Positions 9,087 through 18,089 of a stretch of DNA of 64,000 nt are shown here, one piece after another. The translations under genes and the position numbers were made by a program. Position 1 is the first letter of the stretch, and each line of letters opens with the position of its first letter. Source of the DNA: Martinezella lusitana (GTDB lineage: Bacteria > Pseudomonadota > Alphaproteobacteria > Rhizobiales > Rhizobiaceae); contig NZ_JACHBG010000028.1 of the NCBI RefSeq assembly GCF_014207095.1, positions 1 through 64,000 on the forward strand, in the 5' to 3' direction. The notes beneath the pieces are model-generated. The model was not told the DNA's origin. It did no database searches and worked only from the letters and a program-made list of their open reading frames with translations.

Positions 9087-9839
9087 ATGCACATCATCGG
9101 AAATGAAAACCCGGCTTCCCGCATCGAGGATCTTCTCGAAGACATCCTTGATGAGATCATCGAACTGGAAGCCTACGCGAAGGACGGCAAGCGCCCGCCC
9201 CTTGCAAAGGGCTACCGCTTCAAGATCAACGATAAGTCGTTCGTCTGGGACAAGCCGTATATCACGGGCCGCGAAGTGCTCGTTCTCGCCGGCCTGACCT
9301 CGCCCGAGAACTATACGCTTCGCGTCAAGCTCGCCGGCCACAAGCCGCAGAAGGTGGAGCTCGACGAGAAGGTGGACCTCCGGCATCCAGGCACAGAGAA
9401 GTTCCGCGCTATTCGCAAGGAACAGACCGACGGCGAAGTTCAGGGGCGGCGCGATGCGCCGCTCCTGGACGCCGACATTGCCTTCCTGGAGGTCTATGGT
9501 CATCGCTTCGATATCGTCAAGGACGGCTCGACGTGGGTCATCCTTCATGACTTCCAGGTACCCTCCTGCTTCGACCATAAGAGCGTGTCGCTCGCGATCC
9601 GCATCGAACAGGGTTACCCCATGACCCCGCTCGACATGCTCTACGTCTATCCCAAACTGTCTCGCACCGACGGGCGCGAGATTCCGCAGACGCAGGTCGA
9701 ACAGCCGATCGAAGGCAAGATCTTCCAGCGTTGGTCGCGTCATCGTTCCGGTGCGAACCTGTGGGTGCCTGGCGTCGACTGCCTGGAAACCCACGTCTTC
9801 CTCATTGAGGAAATTTTCGAGCAGGAGGCTTCGCGATGA
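9087..9839 (+). CDS. Ubiquitin-like / E2-like fusion protein
   Basis: 250 residues from ATG 9087, with GAGG 7 bp before it; the longer frame from 9048 lacks a good ribosome site. Residues about 41-110 resemble the prokaryotic multiubiquitin domain (YRFKIND...TGREVLVLAGL...VDL). Residues about 130-250 resemble the family E prokaryotic E2/UBC fold (FLEVYGHRFDIV...P.DMLYVYP...WVPGVDCLETHVF). The only cysteines are Cys161 and Cys232; Cys232, in the C-terminal GVDCLETH, is the better candidate for a thioester residue if there is one. The 4-bp overlap with the JAB/E1 gene means translational coupling. Such operons are bacterial ubiquitin-like conjugation systems, some with anti-phage activity. Confidence 0.8.
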   Translation: MHIIGNENPASRIEDLLEDILDEIIELEAYAKDGKRPPLAKGYRFKINDKSFVWDKPYITGREVLVLAGLTSPENYTLRVKLAGHKPQKVELDEKVDLRHPGTEKFRAIRKEQTDGEVQGRRDAPLLDADIAFLEVYGHRFDIVKDGSTWVILHDFQVPSCFDHKSVSLAIRIEQGYPMTPLDMLYVYPKLSRTDGREIPQTQVEQPIEGKIFQRWSRHRSGANLWVPGVDCLETHVFLIEEIFEQEASR

Positions 9840-11236
9840 ACGTTACCCTCAGCATGACGGTCGACCAGCATGAAGTGCTGCGTCATCATCTCTTCCCCGG
9901 CGACGGCCTTGAGGCCGCCGCCCTCCTGCTCTGCGGCGGTAGCAGCCATGAGAGTCGCTACCGCCTTTCTGTTCGTGATGTGATCCGGCTCGATCATGAC
10001 AAGTGCAAAAGGCTCGACGACCGCGTCTCCTGGCCGACCGACCTGATCATTCCACATCTCGATCATGCCGAAGAGCTTGGGCTGAGTGTGGTGAAGGTTC
10101 ATTGCCATCCCGGCAACTTCCCGCAGTTCTCGGAAGTTGACGATGTCGGCGATCGCGAGCTCTTGCCGGTGGTCCGCTCCTGGGTCGGCGCCGACATCCC
10201 TCACGGCAGCATCGTCATGCAACCATGCGGGCGGCTCTTTGGCCGCTATCTTTGGCAAGGCGACGGGATGCGGTCGATGGACATGATCAGCGTTGCAGGG
10301 CCAGACATTCGGCTCTTCCCGGCAAGCGCTCACAATCGCAATTATCCGTTCGCCCGATCTCAGGATCAGGCCTTCGGGGATGGAACGACCGCAACGCTCG
10401 CGAGGCTGCGCGCCGGCATTGTCGGTATTTCCGGAACCGGCAGCCCCTTGCTTGAACAGCTCATCCGCCTCGGCTTCGGCGAAATCGTCATTATCGACCC
10501 CGACACCGTCGAGGACCGCAATCTGAACCGGATCTTGAACAGCAGCGTCGCCGATGCCCGCGCGGGTCGGCTCAAGGTCGATGTGGCTGAAGCAGCTGCG
10601 ATCGTAACGGAGCTTCCGACGCGCATCATCAAGGTTGCGTCGACGTTGATGTCACCCGCGGCTATCCATGCTCTCTCGGTCTGCGATGTCATTTTCGGTT
10701 GCGTCGATACGCATACCGGGCGCTTTGCGATGAACCTGGTTTCGACATACCATATCATTCCGTACTTCGACATCGGCGTTATGCTCGATGCCGCTGGCGA
10801 CGGCGATGCGACGGGTCGAATTCGCGACATCCTTGGCACGATCCACTACATCGTACCGGGGCGGTCGAGCCTGATGTCCCGCGATGTGATCTCGCTTCGC
10901 ACGGTTGCGCAAGAAGGCCTTGCCGACGCAGATCCGGAGGCGGAAGCACAGCAGGTTCGCGATAAGTATTTCCGTGGCTTGAGTGTCAGCCGGCCCGCCG
11001 TGATCAGCATCAACATGTTTGCGGCAGCCTTGGCGGTAAATGACCTCCTCGCAAGAATCCATCCCTACCGCCAGATGCCGAACAGCGATGTCGGCTCGAT
11101 AGAGTTCAGCTTGGGCCAGCTGCGTCTGACTGCCGACGAAGAGCAGGAAGATTGCGCGCTCCTCAAACCCTGGCTCGGCCATGGGAGGATCTCGCCGCTG
11201 CTCGGCTTGCCGGAACTTTCGGAGCCGCGCGCATGA
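9836..11236 (+). CDS. JAB deubiquitinase-like / ThiF-E1-like fusion
   Basis: 466 residues. The N-terminal domain has the JAMM zinc signature: HCHPG (about residues 89-93), then FSEVDD, as in JAB isopeptidases. The C-terminal domain is a ThiF/E1 adenylating fold: GIVGISGTGS nucleotide loop, IVIIDPDTVEDRNLNR and IFGCVDTHTGR. One polypeptide therefore carries both the activating enzyme and the removing peptidase. It is preceded by a strong site (GCAGGAGG) and overlaps both neighbours by 4 bp. It should adenylate the tail of a ubiquitin-like protein and process or release conjugates. Family calls are strong; substrates are unknown. Confidence 0.87.
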   Translation: MNVTLSMTVDQHEVLRHHLFPGDGLEAAALLLCGGSSHESRYRLSVRDVIRLDHDKCKRLDDRVSWPTDLIIPHLDHAEELGLSVVKVHCHPGNFPQFSEVDDVGDRELLPVVRSWVGADIPHGSIVMQPCGRLFGRYLWQGDGMRSMDMISVAGPDIRLFPASAHNRNYPFARSQDQAFGDGTTATLARLRAGIVGISGTGSPLLEQLIRLGFGEIVIIDPDTVEDRNLNRILNSSVADARAGRLKVDVAEAAAIVTELPTRIIKVASTLMSPAAIHALSVCDVIFGCVDTHTGRFAMNLVSTYHIIPYFDIGVMLDAAGDGDATGRIRDILGTIHYIVPGRSSLMSRDVISLRTVAQEGLADADPEAEAQQVRDKYFRGLSVSRPAVISINMFAAALAVNDLLARIHPYRQMPNSDVGSIEFSLGQLRLTADEEQEDCALLKPWLGHGRISPLLGLPELSEPRA

Positions 11237-11577
11237 CCTGGCTTTCGGATGCTGGACACTACCTGGCGGGGATTTACCGCGTCGTGCTACGCCGCCCCTA
11301 CCGCGGCGTGGTTCGAGAGGGGAGCATGCCACGGTTCATTGCCCCGAAGACGCTTTACATCTTAAACGAGGATGGAGATCCATGGCAGGCGTCGATGGTA
11401 TGCCCTTGCGGCTGCGGCGCCGTCCTGGAAATGAACCTCATCGCTGACGAGAAGGCGGTCTGGCGCGCGAAGATCGAGAAGGACGGCACGGGCACGCTAC
11501 ATCCTTCCGTCTGGCGGCAGGTCGGTTGCCGTTCCCATTTCTTTATTCGAAACGGGAAAATACGGTGGTGTGAATGA
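11233..11577 (+). CDS. DUF6527-like Cys-rich protein
   Basis: 114 residues, start ATG 11233 overlapping the previous stop. The short beta-rich protein carries CPCGCG (about residues 57-62) and two later Cys, in VGCRSHFF and the C-terminal WCE, which suggests one zinc site. This composition matches DUF6527 proteins that I recall beside prokaryotic E1/E2/JAB genes. It is the last gene of the operon, 6 bp before the convergent ietS end. It may act as a zinc-binding adaptor or E3-like factor, but nothing in the sequence proves that. Confidence 0.72.
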   Translation: MTWLSDAGHYLAGIYRVVLRRPYRGVVREGSMPRFIAPKTLYILNEDGDPWQASMVCPCGCGAVLEMNLIADEKAVWRAKIEKDGTGTLHPSVWRQVGCRSHFFIRNGKIRWCE

Positions 11578-11583
11578 TAGACG

Positions 11584-13809
11584 CTATCTACGGACCGGAA
11601 TTTCAACGACCGGACGCAGCGGCTCGAGTTGCGTCTGATATCGCCGAACGATCTGATCGTAGAGATCCGCAACGCGCTTAGCCTTGACGCTAACCACCAG
11701 GGCATAACGCAACTCGTCTTCCGGTTCGAAATCGCGGCTCTCGAGACGGGCGTTGTAGTGAATGTCGAAGGCCGGATTGCGCAGGCTCTTACCAAGAAAT
11801 CCGACAGAGCCGTGCAACGTATTTTCCCACTTCCAGGCGTCACGCCGAAGATCCCCTTCCGTCAGTCCCTTCTGAGCCTTGCCAAAGAAGCTCTGCGTGT
11901 CGGCATGTAGCTTATTGTCTTCTTTTCGCTTCGTGTCCTTTGGCCGGAATGCGATTTCCAGGCCGGCTCGCGTATAGTTGCCCGGATGATGGGGATCCGT
12001 CAGCGTCTTGTAGCAGATCGTCGCTGTTATCTTGACCTTGCCGTCCATTTCCGCGGCTGGAACGGGGATCGGAGCTCTCACATAGCTGCGGGCAGAAATG
12101 GTCCCCTGATAGATGACCCTGACGGTGTCGTCGTCGCACAATAGGATATCATCCATCGTCCTGGCGACCCGGCCACGGCCGACTTCCTCGGCCGAGATGG
12201 ATGTCTCTTCTGCCGTATGGACGAGCAGGGCCCTTACCGCGAGCATGTCGATGTTGGCGCCAAGGTGCGCCTTAACGCCGGCGGCTACGCGCAACAAGTT
12301 AGGCGACGCAAAAGACGTTCCACCGGTAACTTCGAGCTGCGGCCTTCCATCCAGACTTGCGACCAGAAACGGCCGCTGCAGCGATCCGCCGAAGTCGACG
12401 AGATCGGGCTTGATGAGGCCCGGGCTTCGACCGGGGCCAACAGAACTATAAGGCGCGCGTGCCCAAGTGGCGTCCGGGCTGTCAGCAGCGCCAACCGCCA
12501 TCGCATTGACGCAGTCGGAAGGTACTTGGATCCTGTTGAACCCGAGTGCCGCATCCCGTTCGCCGTCATTTCCGACGGCGATGGTCGCCAAGGTGTCGTT
12601 TCGTGCAAAGCGATCGTCGAGCACCGCCGTCCACGCATGGACGTCGTCATCTTCGATTGGAAGATGGGGTCCGAGGCTTATATTCACCAGATCGAACTGC
12701 CGATTGAGAAGCGTCTGATCTATCCGGTACAGCACCTCATAAAGCCCTTCCGGATCCTGGCTGGGGTCAGTGTCGAGAACACGATAGTGCTCAACGGGCG
12801 CGTATGGCCTCGATATTGGTTTGGTCGGATCAATATGCCCGAATAGGAACGCGGATGTGACATGCACGCCGTGGCGGCGGAGATCCTCATGCGAGCTGCC
12901 GACCCCGGTAGTATCAATTGGCGTCGTCCAGGCCGTGATCGGATGGTTGTCCGGCACGCCGCCGTCAAAGATGGCAACCCGGATACCAGGATCCATTGCT
13001 ACCTCTGAAGGATATTGGATTTGAGGCGAAGGCGTCGCGGCCGCTCGAATTGTCGGCCGAAGCACACGGAGGGTGGGCATCTGACGCAGCGCGCGGACCG
13101 CGGTAAAGGTCGCGATCTCCTCCGCGCGCTCTCCAGGCGCGGTGAGCTCGACAAAGCAAAGGCCGCCCGCATAAAATCGATGATCCATGGGGGCTGCGAT
13201 ACCGAGCTCCGCAAGATATGTCCGAAACGCGTGAACTATTTTCTGCTCGCCTAAGAGCTCGTCGGTGTGCAGCACCGCTTCGAAGGTAACGTTCCCGGAC
13301 TCTGGAAGATGCCCTTTCAGCTTGTCGTCTGCGTCCGGAGCCCCGATTTCCTCGATCGCGATGATCCCGTTTGTCGCCGGGGACACATTGTTCCATTGGG
13401 GAAGCGCCGTGCTCCAGTTTCGCAACGACGCTCGCGGTCCCATCACGAAGATTTCCGTGGTTAGGGTCTGTTCGGACGGGCGTCCTAGCGATCGCTTTTG
13501 CGGCGTGATCGACCGGGTACGGCTCCCGACCGCCTCGACGCCAACCTGTTGGAAGAGTTCCTTCGGATAAAATGACTTTGCGATATATTCCGGATTGAGA
13601 ACAACCGACAGGACGGCCTTGTCGTCCGGGCACGCTGCCTGTGGCAACCGGTCAACGAAGGAGACAGCGCGGGTGAGCATTGGCGCCAGACGCGACCGAG
13701 ATTCCGAAAACGTATAGGGATGCTGTTTGGGAGCCCCGCCCCTGACGCCTGTTACCGAAGAGACGAGGCGCTCGCCTTTTCCCAAGAGAAAATTCTGTTT
13801 CGCCATCAT
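11584..13809 (-). CDS. ietS: Subtilisin-like (S8) serine protease, toxin of the IetAS pair
   Basis: 741 residues from the first of two adjacent ATGs (13809 or 13806). The S8 triad is visible: Asp282 in VAIFDGG, His313 in RRHGVHV, Ser499 in GGTSFASP, with oxyanion Asn414 in VGNDG. There is no signal peptide, so the enzyme is cytoplasmic. The long N-terminal region (about 270 residues) is a probable regulatory or prodomain. The gene overlaps the upstream AAA ATPase gene by a few bases. This pair matches ietA-ietS of pTiC58, described as an antitoxin ATPase and toxin protease giving plasmid stability and incompatibility; related pairs are also counted as anti-phage systems. Confidence 0.87.
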   Translation of the reverse strand: MMAKQNFLLGKGERLVSSVTGVRGGAPKQHPYTFSESRSRLAPMLTRAVSFVDRLPQAACPDDKAVLSVVLNPEYIAKSFYPKELFQQVGVEAVGSRTRSITPQKRSLGRPSEQTLTTEIFVMGPRASLRNWSTALPQWNNVSPATNGIIAIEEIGAPDADDKLKGHLPESGNVTFEAVLHTDELLGEQKIVHAFRTYLAELGIAAPMDHRFYAGGLCFVELTAPGERAEEIATFTAVRALRQMPTLRVLRPTIRAAATPSPQIQYPSEVAMDPGIRVAIFDGGVPDNHPITAWTTPIDTTGVGSSHEDLRRHGVHVTSAFLFGHIDPTKPISRPYAPVEHYRVLDTDPSQDPEGLYEVLYRIDQTLLNRQFDLVNISLGPHLPIEDDDVHAWTAVLDDRFARNDTLATIAVGNDGERDAALGFNRIQVPSDCVNAMAVGAADSPDATWARAPYSSVGPGRSPGLIKPDLVDFGGSLQRPFLVASLDGRPQLEVTGGTSFASPNLLRVAAGVKAHLGANIDMLAVRALLVHTAEETSISAEEVGRGRVARTMDDILLCDDDTVRVIYQGTISARSYVRAPIPVPAAEMDGKVKITATICYKTLTDPHHPGNYTRAGLEIAFRPKDTKRKEDNKLHADTQSFFGKAQKGLTEGDLRRDAWKWENTLHGSVGFLGKSLRNPAFDIHYNARLESRDFEPEDELRYALVVSVKAKRVADLYDQIVRRYQTQLEPLRPVVEIPVRR

Positions 13810-14930
13810 GTACCCTTTCGTTTACGCGGGGTCGCTTCAGGCTGCGAATGGCTGCGCACCGTGTCTCGAGCGACGCCGGTCAACTTCTGCACGCCTCGCT
13901 GGGAAAGCCCTGCGTCGACCAACATGGTTGCAAGATTGATGCGCTCCGACTTGGAAAGCTGATCGGGTAAAATCAGGGACTGTAAATGGGTATCGAGCGC
14001 ATCGCCGGAGATCGCAGCTGCCCGGCGGGCGCGCTCCACCGATTGCCTGACGTCGCTGAACGATTGTCCGTGAAGTGCAACCGCAAGGACCTTCGCCCAT
14101 TGTTCGGCCTTCTGTTCGTAGGGCTTGAGCAAGTCATGGACAAGTTCATGAATGGCCTGTGGTTCAGGCATCGGAAACTCGACCTTCATTTCGAAACGCC
14201 GCCAGACGGCCGGATCGAGCAAATCTGGATGATTGGTAGCGGCAAGCAACAAACCGGAGGCCGGCCAATCGTCAATCTGTTGCAAAAGCACGGTGACGAG
14301 CCGCTTGAGCTCACCGACCTCGTCGCGGTCGTCGCGACGTTTTGCGATTGCGTCGAGCTCGTCGAGCAAAAGCACGCAATCCGCCTGCTTGGCATAGTCG
14401 AGAACCTGGCGAAGATTTGCGCCGGTACGGCCGAGATAGCTGCTCATGACCGCGGCAAGGTCAAGGATCATCAGGGGCTTGCCGAGCCGCTTGGCCAGCC
14501 ACCGTGCGGCAAGCGTCTTGCCGACACCGGGCGGGCCGACAAAAAGGGCGGTCCTTGTCGGATCCAGCCCGGCCGCGTCAAGCGCTTCAAGGCGACCGCG
14601 CTCGGTGATCAGCTGGTCGAGCGCCGACGACACCGCCGGGGCAAGGATCGGAGCGTGGTCGATCTCGATCACCTCCTCAATCTTCAAGAGGTGAAGGCGC
14701 GAATCGGAATCGACCGGCATTGGCACCTCTGCCATACGACGAAGAGGAGTTTCTTTCGATGGCGCTTCGCGAAGGAGCGCAGTCAGCGAACTGGAAAGCT
14801 CCGGCTTATCCGCGCGCGTCTTGCGAGCTATGCGCTGGACCAGCATTTGGATATCCTGAGCCCGGCCTGCGAGCGCGAGGCGCGCAAGGCTGATAATGTC
14901 GGAGTCGAGATCCGCCTTTGCTGTCGTCAT
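13806..14930 (-). CDS. ietA: AAA ATPase, antitoxin partner of IetS
   Basis: 374 residues. Walker A GPPGVGKT at 132-139, Walker B VLLLDELDA with Asp190/Glu191, and a sensor/arginine-finger region (ATNHPDLLDPAVWRRFE) define a classic AAA module. A C-terminal LSKSERINLATMLVDAGLSQRGVQKLTG segment resembles a small helix-turn-helix. In pTiC58 the homologue neutralises the IetS protease. The stop overlaps the ietS start (ATGA). Loss of the plasmid would be expected to leave a more stable toxin; that follows from the published pair and is not shown by this sequence. Confidence 0.88.
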   Translation of the reverse strand: MTTAKADLDSDIISLARLALAGRAQDIQMLVQRIARKTRADKPELSSSLTALLREAPSKETPLRRMAEVPMPVDSDSRLHLLKIEEVIEIDHAPILAPAVSSALDQLITERGRLEALDAAGLDPTRTALFVGPPGVGKTLAARWLAKRLGKPLMILDLAAVMSSYLGRTGANLRQVLDYAKQADCVLLLDELDAIAKRRDDRDEVGELKRLVTVLLQQIDDWPASGLLLAATNHPDLLDPAVWRRFEMKVEFPMPEPQAIHELVHDLLKPYEQKAEQWAKVLAVALHGQSFSDVRQSVERARRAAAISGDALDTHLQSLILPDQLSKSERINLATMLVDAGLSQRGVQKLTGVARDTVRSHSQPEATPRKRKGT

Positions 14931-15091
14931 GTGTGGAGGTCCTCGTATGCCAGTTTCAAGTCTCCCTTAAAGTGGACGAAATTTCAATAACGAAAGGTAA
15001 ATTTCTGCCACATCAACCACAACATGTTGAAATCTAATGGCTATATTATGGACGACAAAATTGACTATGGTCAGCACGAAAAGGAGACTGC

Positions 15092-15559
15092 ATGCTCTAC
15101 TTCGCATACGGGTCCAACATGGATCCGGCTCAGATGATGGAACGTTGCGCCGATGCGAAGTTCGTCGGCTTGGGTTATCTGGCTGACCATGTCCTTTGTT
15201 TTCCCAGGCGATCGAAAAAACGCGGTTGCGGCGTCTCGTCGCTCGCGCCGCAAAATGACCACGACACCTGGGGCGTGGTTTGGGAGCTCACCGATAGAGA
15301 TTTGGCATTGCTCGACAAGAATGAAGGCTATCGTCAAGACAGGGAGCCTTTGGCAAACGCCTATAACCGCGTGACCGTGACGATCAGCATGGATGGAGTG
15401 GCGATGGATGCTGAGACCTATATCGCTTCACCGCAGGAAGGCTCACATCTTCCGAGTCTTGCCTATTTGACCCACTTGCGAAACGGCGCTGCCCATCACG
15501 GCCTTCCAGAGACATATCGCGTCTACCTGGCCAGTCTGCCCGATGATCTGTCGAGTTGA
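15092..15559 (+). CDS. Gamma-glutamylcyclotransferase-like protein
   Basis: 155 residues, preceded by AAAAGGAGACTGC. The N-terminal YFAYGSNMD loop is the binding motif of the GGCT/AIG2-like fold, and Glu78 in LLDKNEGY is the usual catalytic acid. Such enzymes release 5-oxoproline from gamma-glutamyl amides, though many plasmid-borne members have other, unknown substrates. The gene is monocistronic and divergent from ietA. No link with its neighbours is apparent. Confidence 0.82.
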   Translation: MLYFAYGSNMDPAQMMERCADAKFVGLGYLADHVLCFPRRSKKRGCGVSSLAPQNDHDTWGVVWELTDRDLALLDKNEGYRQDREPLANAYNRVTVTISMDGVAMDAETYIASPQEGSHLPSLAYLTHLRNGAAHHGLPETYRVYLASLPDDLSS

Positions 15560-15598
15560 GTCATGCCTTTAGTTCGAGTTTGACTGCAGAGCATCCAC

Positions 15599-16750
15599 CT
15601 AAACCAAACCCCACGCCCGAAACCTCCCCCTCCCCGTCATCTCGCGCAGGCCGAGCTCCGCCACGATCCGCCGCGCCGCCTGCGGCGTGACCCCAAGGGA
15701 TTTCGTGATCGTCCCGGCATGAACGAGCGGCGTCGCCATGACGAGATCGACAAGCTCCGGGAGCTTTGACGAGACCCGCCTGCTCTGCAACTTCCGCTCC
15801 ATCATTTTTCGCGCGAGCGCCAGCCGGTCGTGTTCCTTCAAGCCAATCTCGGCGGCGGCGATCAGCCCGTCGGCGATGGCCAGCAGCCGGACTTCGCGAC
15901 TGCGATGCTGGCGCCGATCGACGGGGATGGTTTTCAGGCCGAGATTTATCGCCACCAGGTGAGCGCCGGCAATGCCACCCTGGCGCAGGATTGAGGCCGC
16001 GAGGAGCCGGCCGAGCCAAGGCGCGTGCTGCAGCACGTCGAGCGTGTTCCAGGCGTCGAGGGCGACAACAGCTCGCAACACTGGCGGCAGATGATCCGCC
16101 TGGCGCAGCACGGTGCGCCATTCCTCCAGCCGCGCGTCCTCGTCCCAGTCGAGGTCGTAGACGAGCGGGTCACGCTCCCGCGCCCGACTTGTTGGTGCGA
16201 CCGCACTCTTCAACACGGCTTCCGAGCGCGCCAACACCACATCGATGGCGGCCAGCTCGGCGTCGAACAGAAACGCATCGTCATCACGAACGTCCCCCTT
16301 TCCTTCTCCGGGCGCATCGATGTGAGCCGCACTGTTTTCACTCTCAGCAGCGCCATTTCCCAGAGATGCTGCGGGCCACGCCTGCCCGGCAACGACGTTT
16401 CGGCGACGCAGGCTGCCGAGACCGTCCGGGGTGAGCGCCCAGCCGGGCGGCTGCGCGGCGATCCGCCGGCGGGTGCGCAAGACGTCGCGGGCGATGGTCA
16501 GCTCGTGTGTCGGCGTGCGGATGTCGTGGTTGGCATCGTGAAGGACGAGGTCCTCGAGATGGACGAGTTCGCCATCAATCCACAGCGAGGCGCAGGCATC
16601 GGCGAAATTTTGGCGTTCGAGGAAGCCGCTTCCCACCTCGGAGCGCGAAACACGCTCGTCGAGGCGGGCAAGCGCGGTTCCGGCCTCGGAAATGGGCTTG
16701 AGCAGGCTCTGGATGGGTAAATTCGCGAGATCGTAAGACATTGAAATCAT
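15599..16750 (-). CDS. DUF1612/RHE_PE00001-family DNA-binding-like protein
   Basis: 383 residues. The sequence matches the rhizobial plasmid family typified by RHE_PE00001: an N-terminal segment on residues of the first 100 (ASLWIDGELVHLEDLVLHDA), a middle DUF1612 region, and a C-terminal helix-turn-helix (LVDLVMATPLVHAGTITKSLGVTPQAARRIVAELG) of HTH_13 type. It resembles Fic-like N-terminal helices but has no Fic HPFxxGNG motif. Start could be 16750 or 16741; neither has a good ribosome site. It is divergent from an integrase gene, across inverted repeats it may bind. Function unknown. Confidence 0.8.
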   Translation of the reverse strand: MISMSYDLANLPIQSLLKPISEAGTALARLDERVSRSEVGSGFLERQNFADACASLWIDGELVHLEDLVLHDANHDIRTPTHELTIARDVLRTRRRIAAQPPGWALTPDGLGSLRRRNVVAGQAWPAASLGNGAAESENSAAHIDAPGEGKGDVRDDDAFLFDAELAAIDVVLARSEAVLKSAVAPTSRARERDPLVYDLDWDEDARLEEWRTVLRQADHLPPVLRAVVALDAWNTLDVLQHAPWLGRLLAASILRQGGIAGAHLVAINLGLKTIPVDRRQHRSREVRLLAIADGLIAAAEIGLKEHDRLALARKMMERKLQSRRVSSKLPELVDLVMATPLVHAGTITKSLGVTPQAARRIVAELGLREMTGRGRFRAWGLV

Positions 16751-16766
16751 GGTAAATGATTTTCTA

Positions 16767-16797
16767 AAGGAACTCTATATATAAGTTAAAGTTCCTT
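16767..16797. repeat. Inverted repeat AAGGAACT-N15-AGTTCCTT
   Basis: Perfect 8-bp arms at 16767-16774 and 16790-16797 flank an A/T-rich spacer that includes TATATATAA. It is just upstream of the DUF1612 gene and probably overlaps its promoter, so it is a candidate operator. Confidence 0.7.
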
Positions 16798-16824
16798 ACC
16801 GAGTATGCTTTGCACTTCGATCGT

Positions 16825-16857
16825 CTACCATCGATAACTACCAATTATCGATGGTAG
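16825..16857. repeat. 13-bp perfect inverted repeat at the integrase start
   Basis: CTACCATCGATAA (16825-16837) and TTATCGATGGTAG (16845-16857) are exact complements around a 7-nt spacer. The right arm includes the ATG assigned to the integrase (16851). The geometry, two 13-bp arms and a 7-bp centre, is that of a tyrosine-recombinase core site, so it could be the recombination site of the adjacent enzyme; an operator is the alternative. Confidence 0.75.
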
Positions 16858-18089
16858 TTGATCTGGAGTCGCAAATCAGCAATGATCGAGGCAAATCACG
16901 GTCCCAGCGGCCGTCGAAACCCGCGATTTTTGACCGTTCCGTGACCAGAGCGAAGACATCACAGACGTCCGTAGAGCGGCGCGCCGAAGAGCTGGATACC
17001 ATCGCGTCCGTGCTGCCGATCGAGCGCCGCGACGAGCTCGCCGAGTTGCTGACGGACCAGGATGTCGAGACCCTACGGCACTTGGTCAACCAGGGCATGG
17101 GGGACAACACGCTGCGGGCACTGACCTCCGACCTTGCCTATCTCGAAGCCTGGGGGCTCGCGGCCACCGGCCGGTCCTTGCCCTGGCCGGCGCCCGAGGC
17201 GCTGCTGCTGAAATTCGTCGCGCAGCATTTGTGGGATCCTGAAAAGCGCGCAACCGATCCCGGCCACGGCATGCCGGCCGACGTCGCCGACAATCTACGC
17301 GCCCAAGGCTTTCTGAAATCGGTGGGTCCGCATGCGCCGGCAACCGTGCGCCGCCGCCTGGCCAACTGGTCGACACTGACGAAATGGCGCGGCCTCGACG
17401 GCGCCTTCACCTCCCCTGCCCTCAAATCAGCCATTCGTCTCGCCGTGCGCGCGGTCCCGCGGACCCGGAAGCGGAAAAGCGCCAAGGCCGTGACCGGAGA
17501 CATCCTGGCCAAGCTCTTGGCTTCCTGCGAGACCGAAAACCTACGCGACATCCGGGATCGCGCCATCCTGATGGTCGCCTTTGCCTCCGGTGGCCGCCGG
17601 CGCAGCGAGATCGCCGGGTTGCGCGTCGAACAGCTGACGGAGGAGCAGCCGATCGAGGTGGCCGACGGTGCTCCCCTCCCCTCGCTTGCCATCCATCTCG
17701 GCCGCACGAAAACGACGAGTGGTGAGGAAGACAATGTCGTCTATCTCACCGGTCGGCCGGTCGAGGCCCTCAATGCCTGGCTGGCGGCGGCAAAAATTGG
17801 CAGGGGCAGCGTCTTCAGGGGGATCGGGCGCTGGGGCACGGTTTCAAAACGGGGGCTTGATCCGCAGTCAGTCAATGCGATCTTAAAGCAGCGGGCGGAG
17901 ATGGCCGGGCTGGAGGCTGGGGAGTTTTCGGCGCACGGGCTGCGATCTGGGTATCTGACCGAGGCAGCCCACCGCGGGATCCCCATCCAAGAAGCGATGG
18001 AACAGTCGCTCCATCGGTCGGTTCAGCAAGCGTCAAGTTACTACAACACCGCTACTCGCCGCAGCGGACGTGCGGCACGGATGTTGTAA
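16851..18089 (+). CDS. Tyrosine site-specific recombinase
   Basis: 412 residues. The N-terminal SAM-like core-binding region (residues about 55-190) is followed by the catalytic domain: Arg in ASGGRRRSEIAGLR, HGLRSG (the HxxR box) and the nucleophile Tyr in QQASSYYNTATRR. Length fits a phage/plasmid integrase. The ATG at 16851 lies inside an inverted repeat; GTG 16941 is an alternative start. It could resolve plasmid dimers or belong to a mobile segment, since the lasso-peptide cluster starts right after it. No attachment-site duplication was found by eye. Confidence 0.88.
   Translation: MVVDLESQISNDRGKSRSQRPSKPAIFDRSVTRAKTSQTSVERRAEELDTIASVLPIERRDELAELLTDQDVETLRHLVNQGMGDNTLRALTSDLAYLEAWGLAATGRSLPWPAPEALLLKFVAQHLWDPEKRATDPGHGMPADVADNLRAQGFLKSVGPHAPATVRRRLANWSTLTKWRGLDGAFTSPALKSAIRLAVRAVPRTRKRKSAKAVTGDILAKLLASCETENLRDIRDRAILMVAFASGGRRRSEIAGLRVEQLTEEQPIEVADGAPLPSLAIHLGRTKTTSGEEDNVVYLTGRPVEALNAWLAAAKIGRGSVFRGIGRWGTVSKRGLDPQSVNAILKQRAEMAGLEAGEFSAHGLRSGYLTEAAHRGIPIQEAMEQSLHRSVQQASSYYNTATRRSGRAARML

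Noticed and set aside
9057..9794. 245-codon minus-strand frame over the Ub/E2 gene
   Set aside because: It is a GC-driven shadow; the plus frame carries recognisable domains and a ribosome site.
13986..14990. 334-codon plus-strand frame opposite ietA
   Set aside because: It is antisense to a gene with intact Walker motifs; composition is Arg/Leu-rich and no family is evident.
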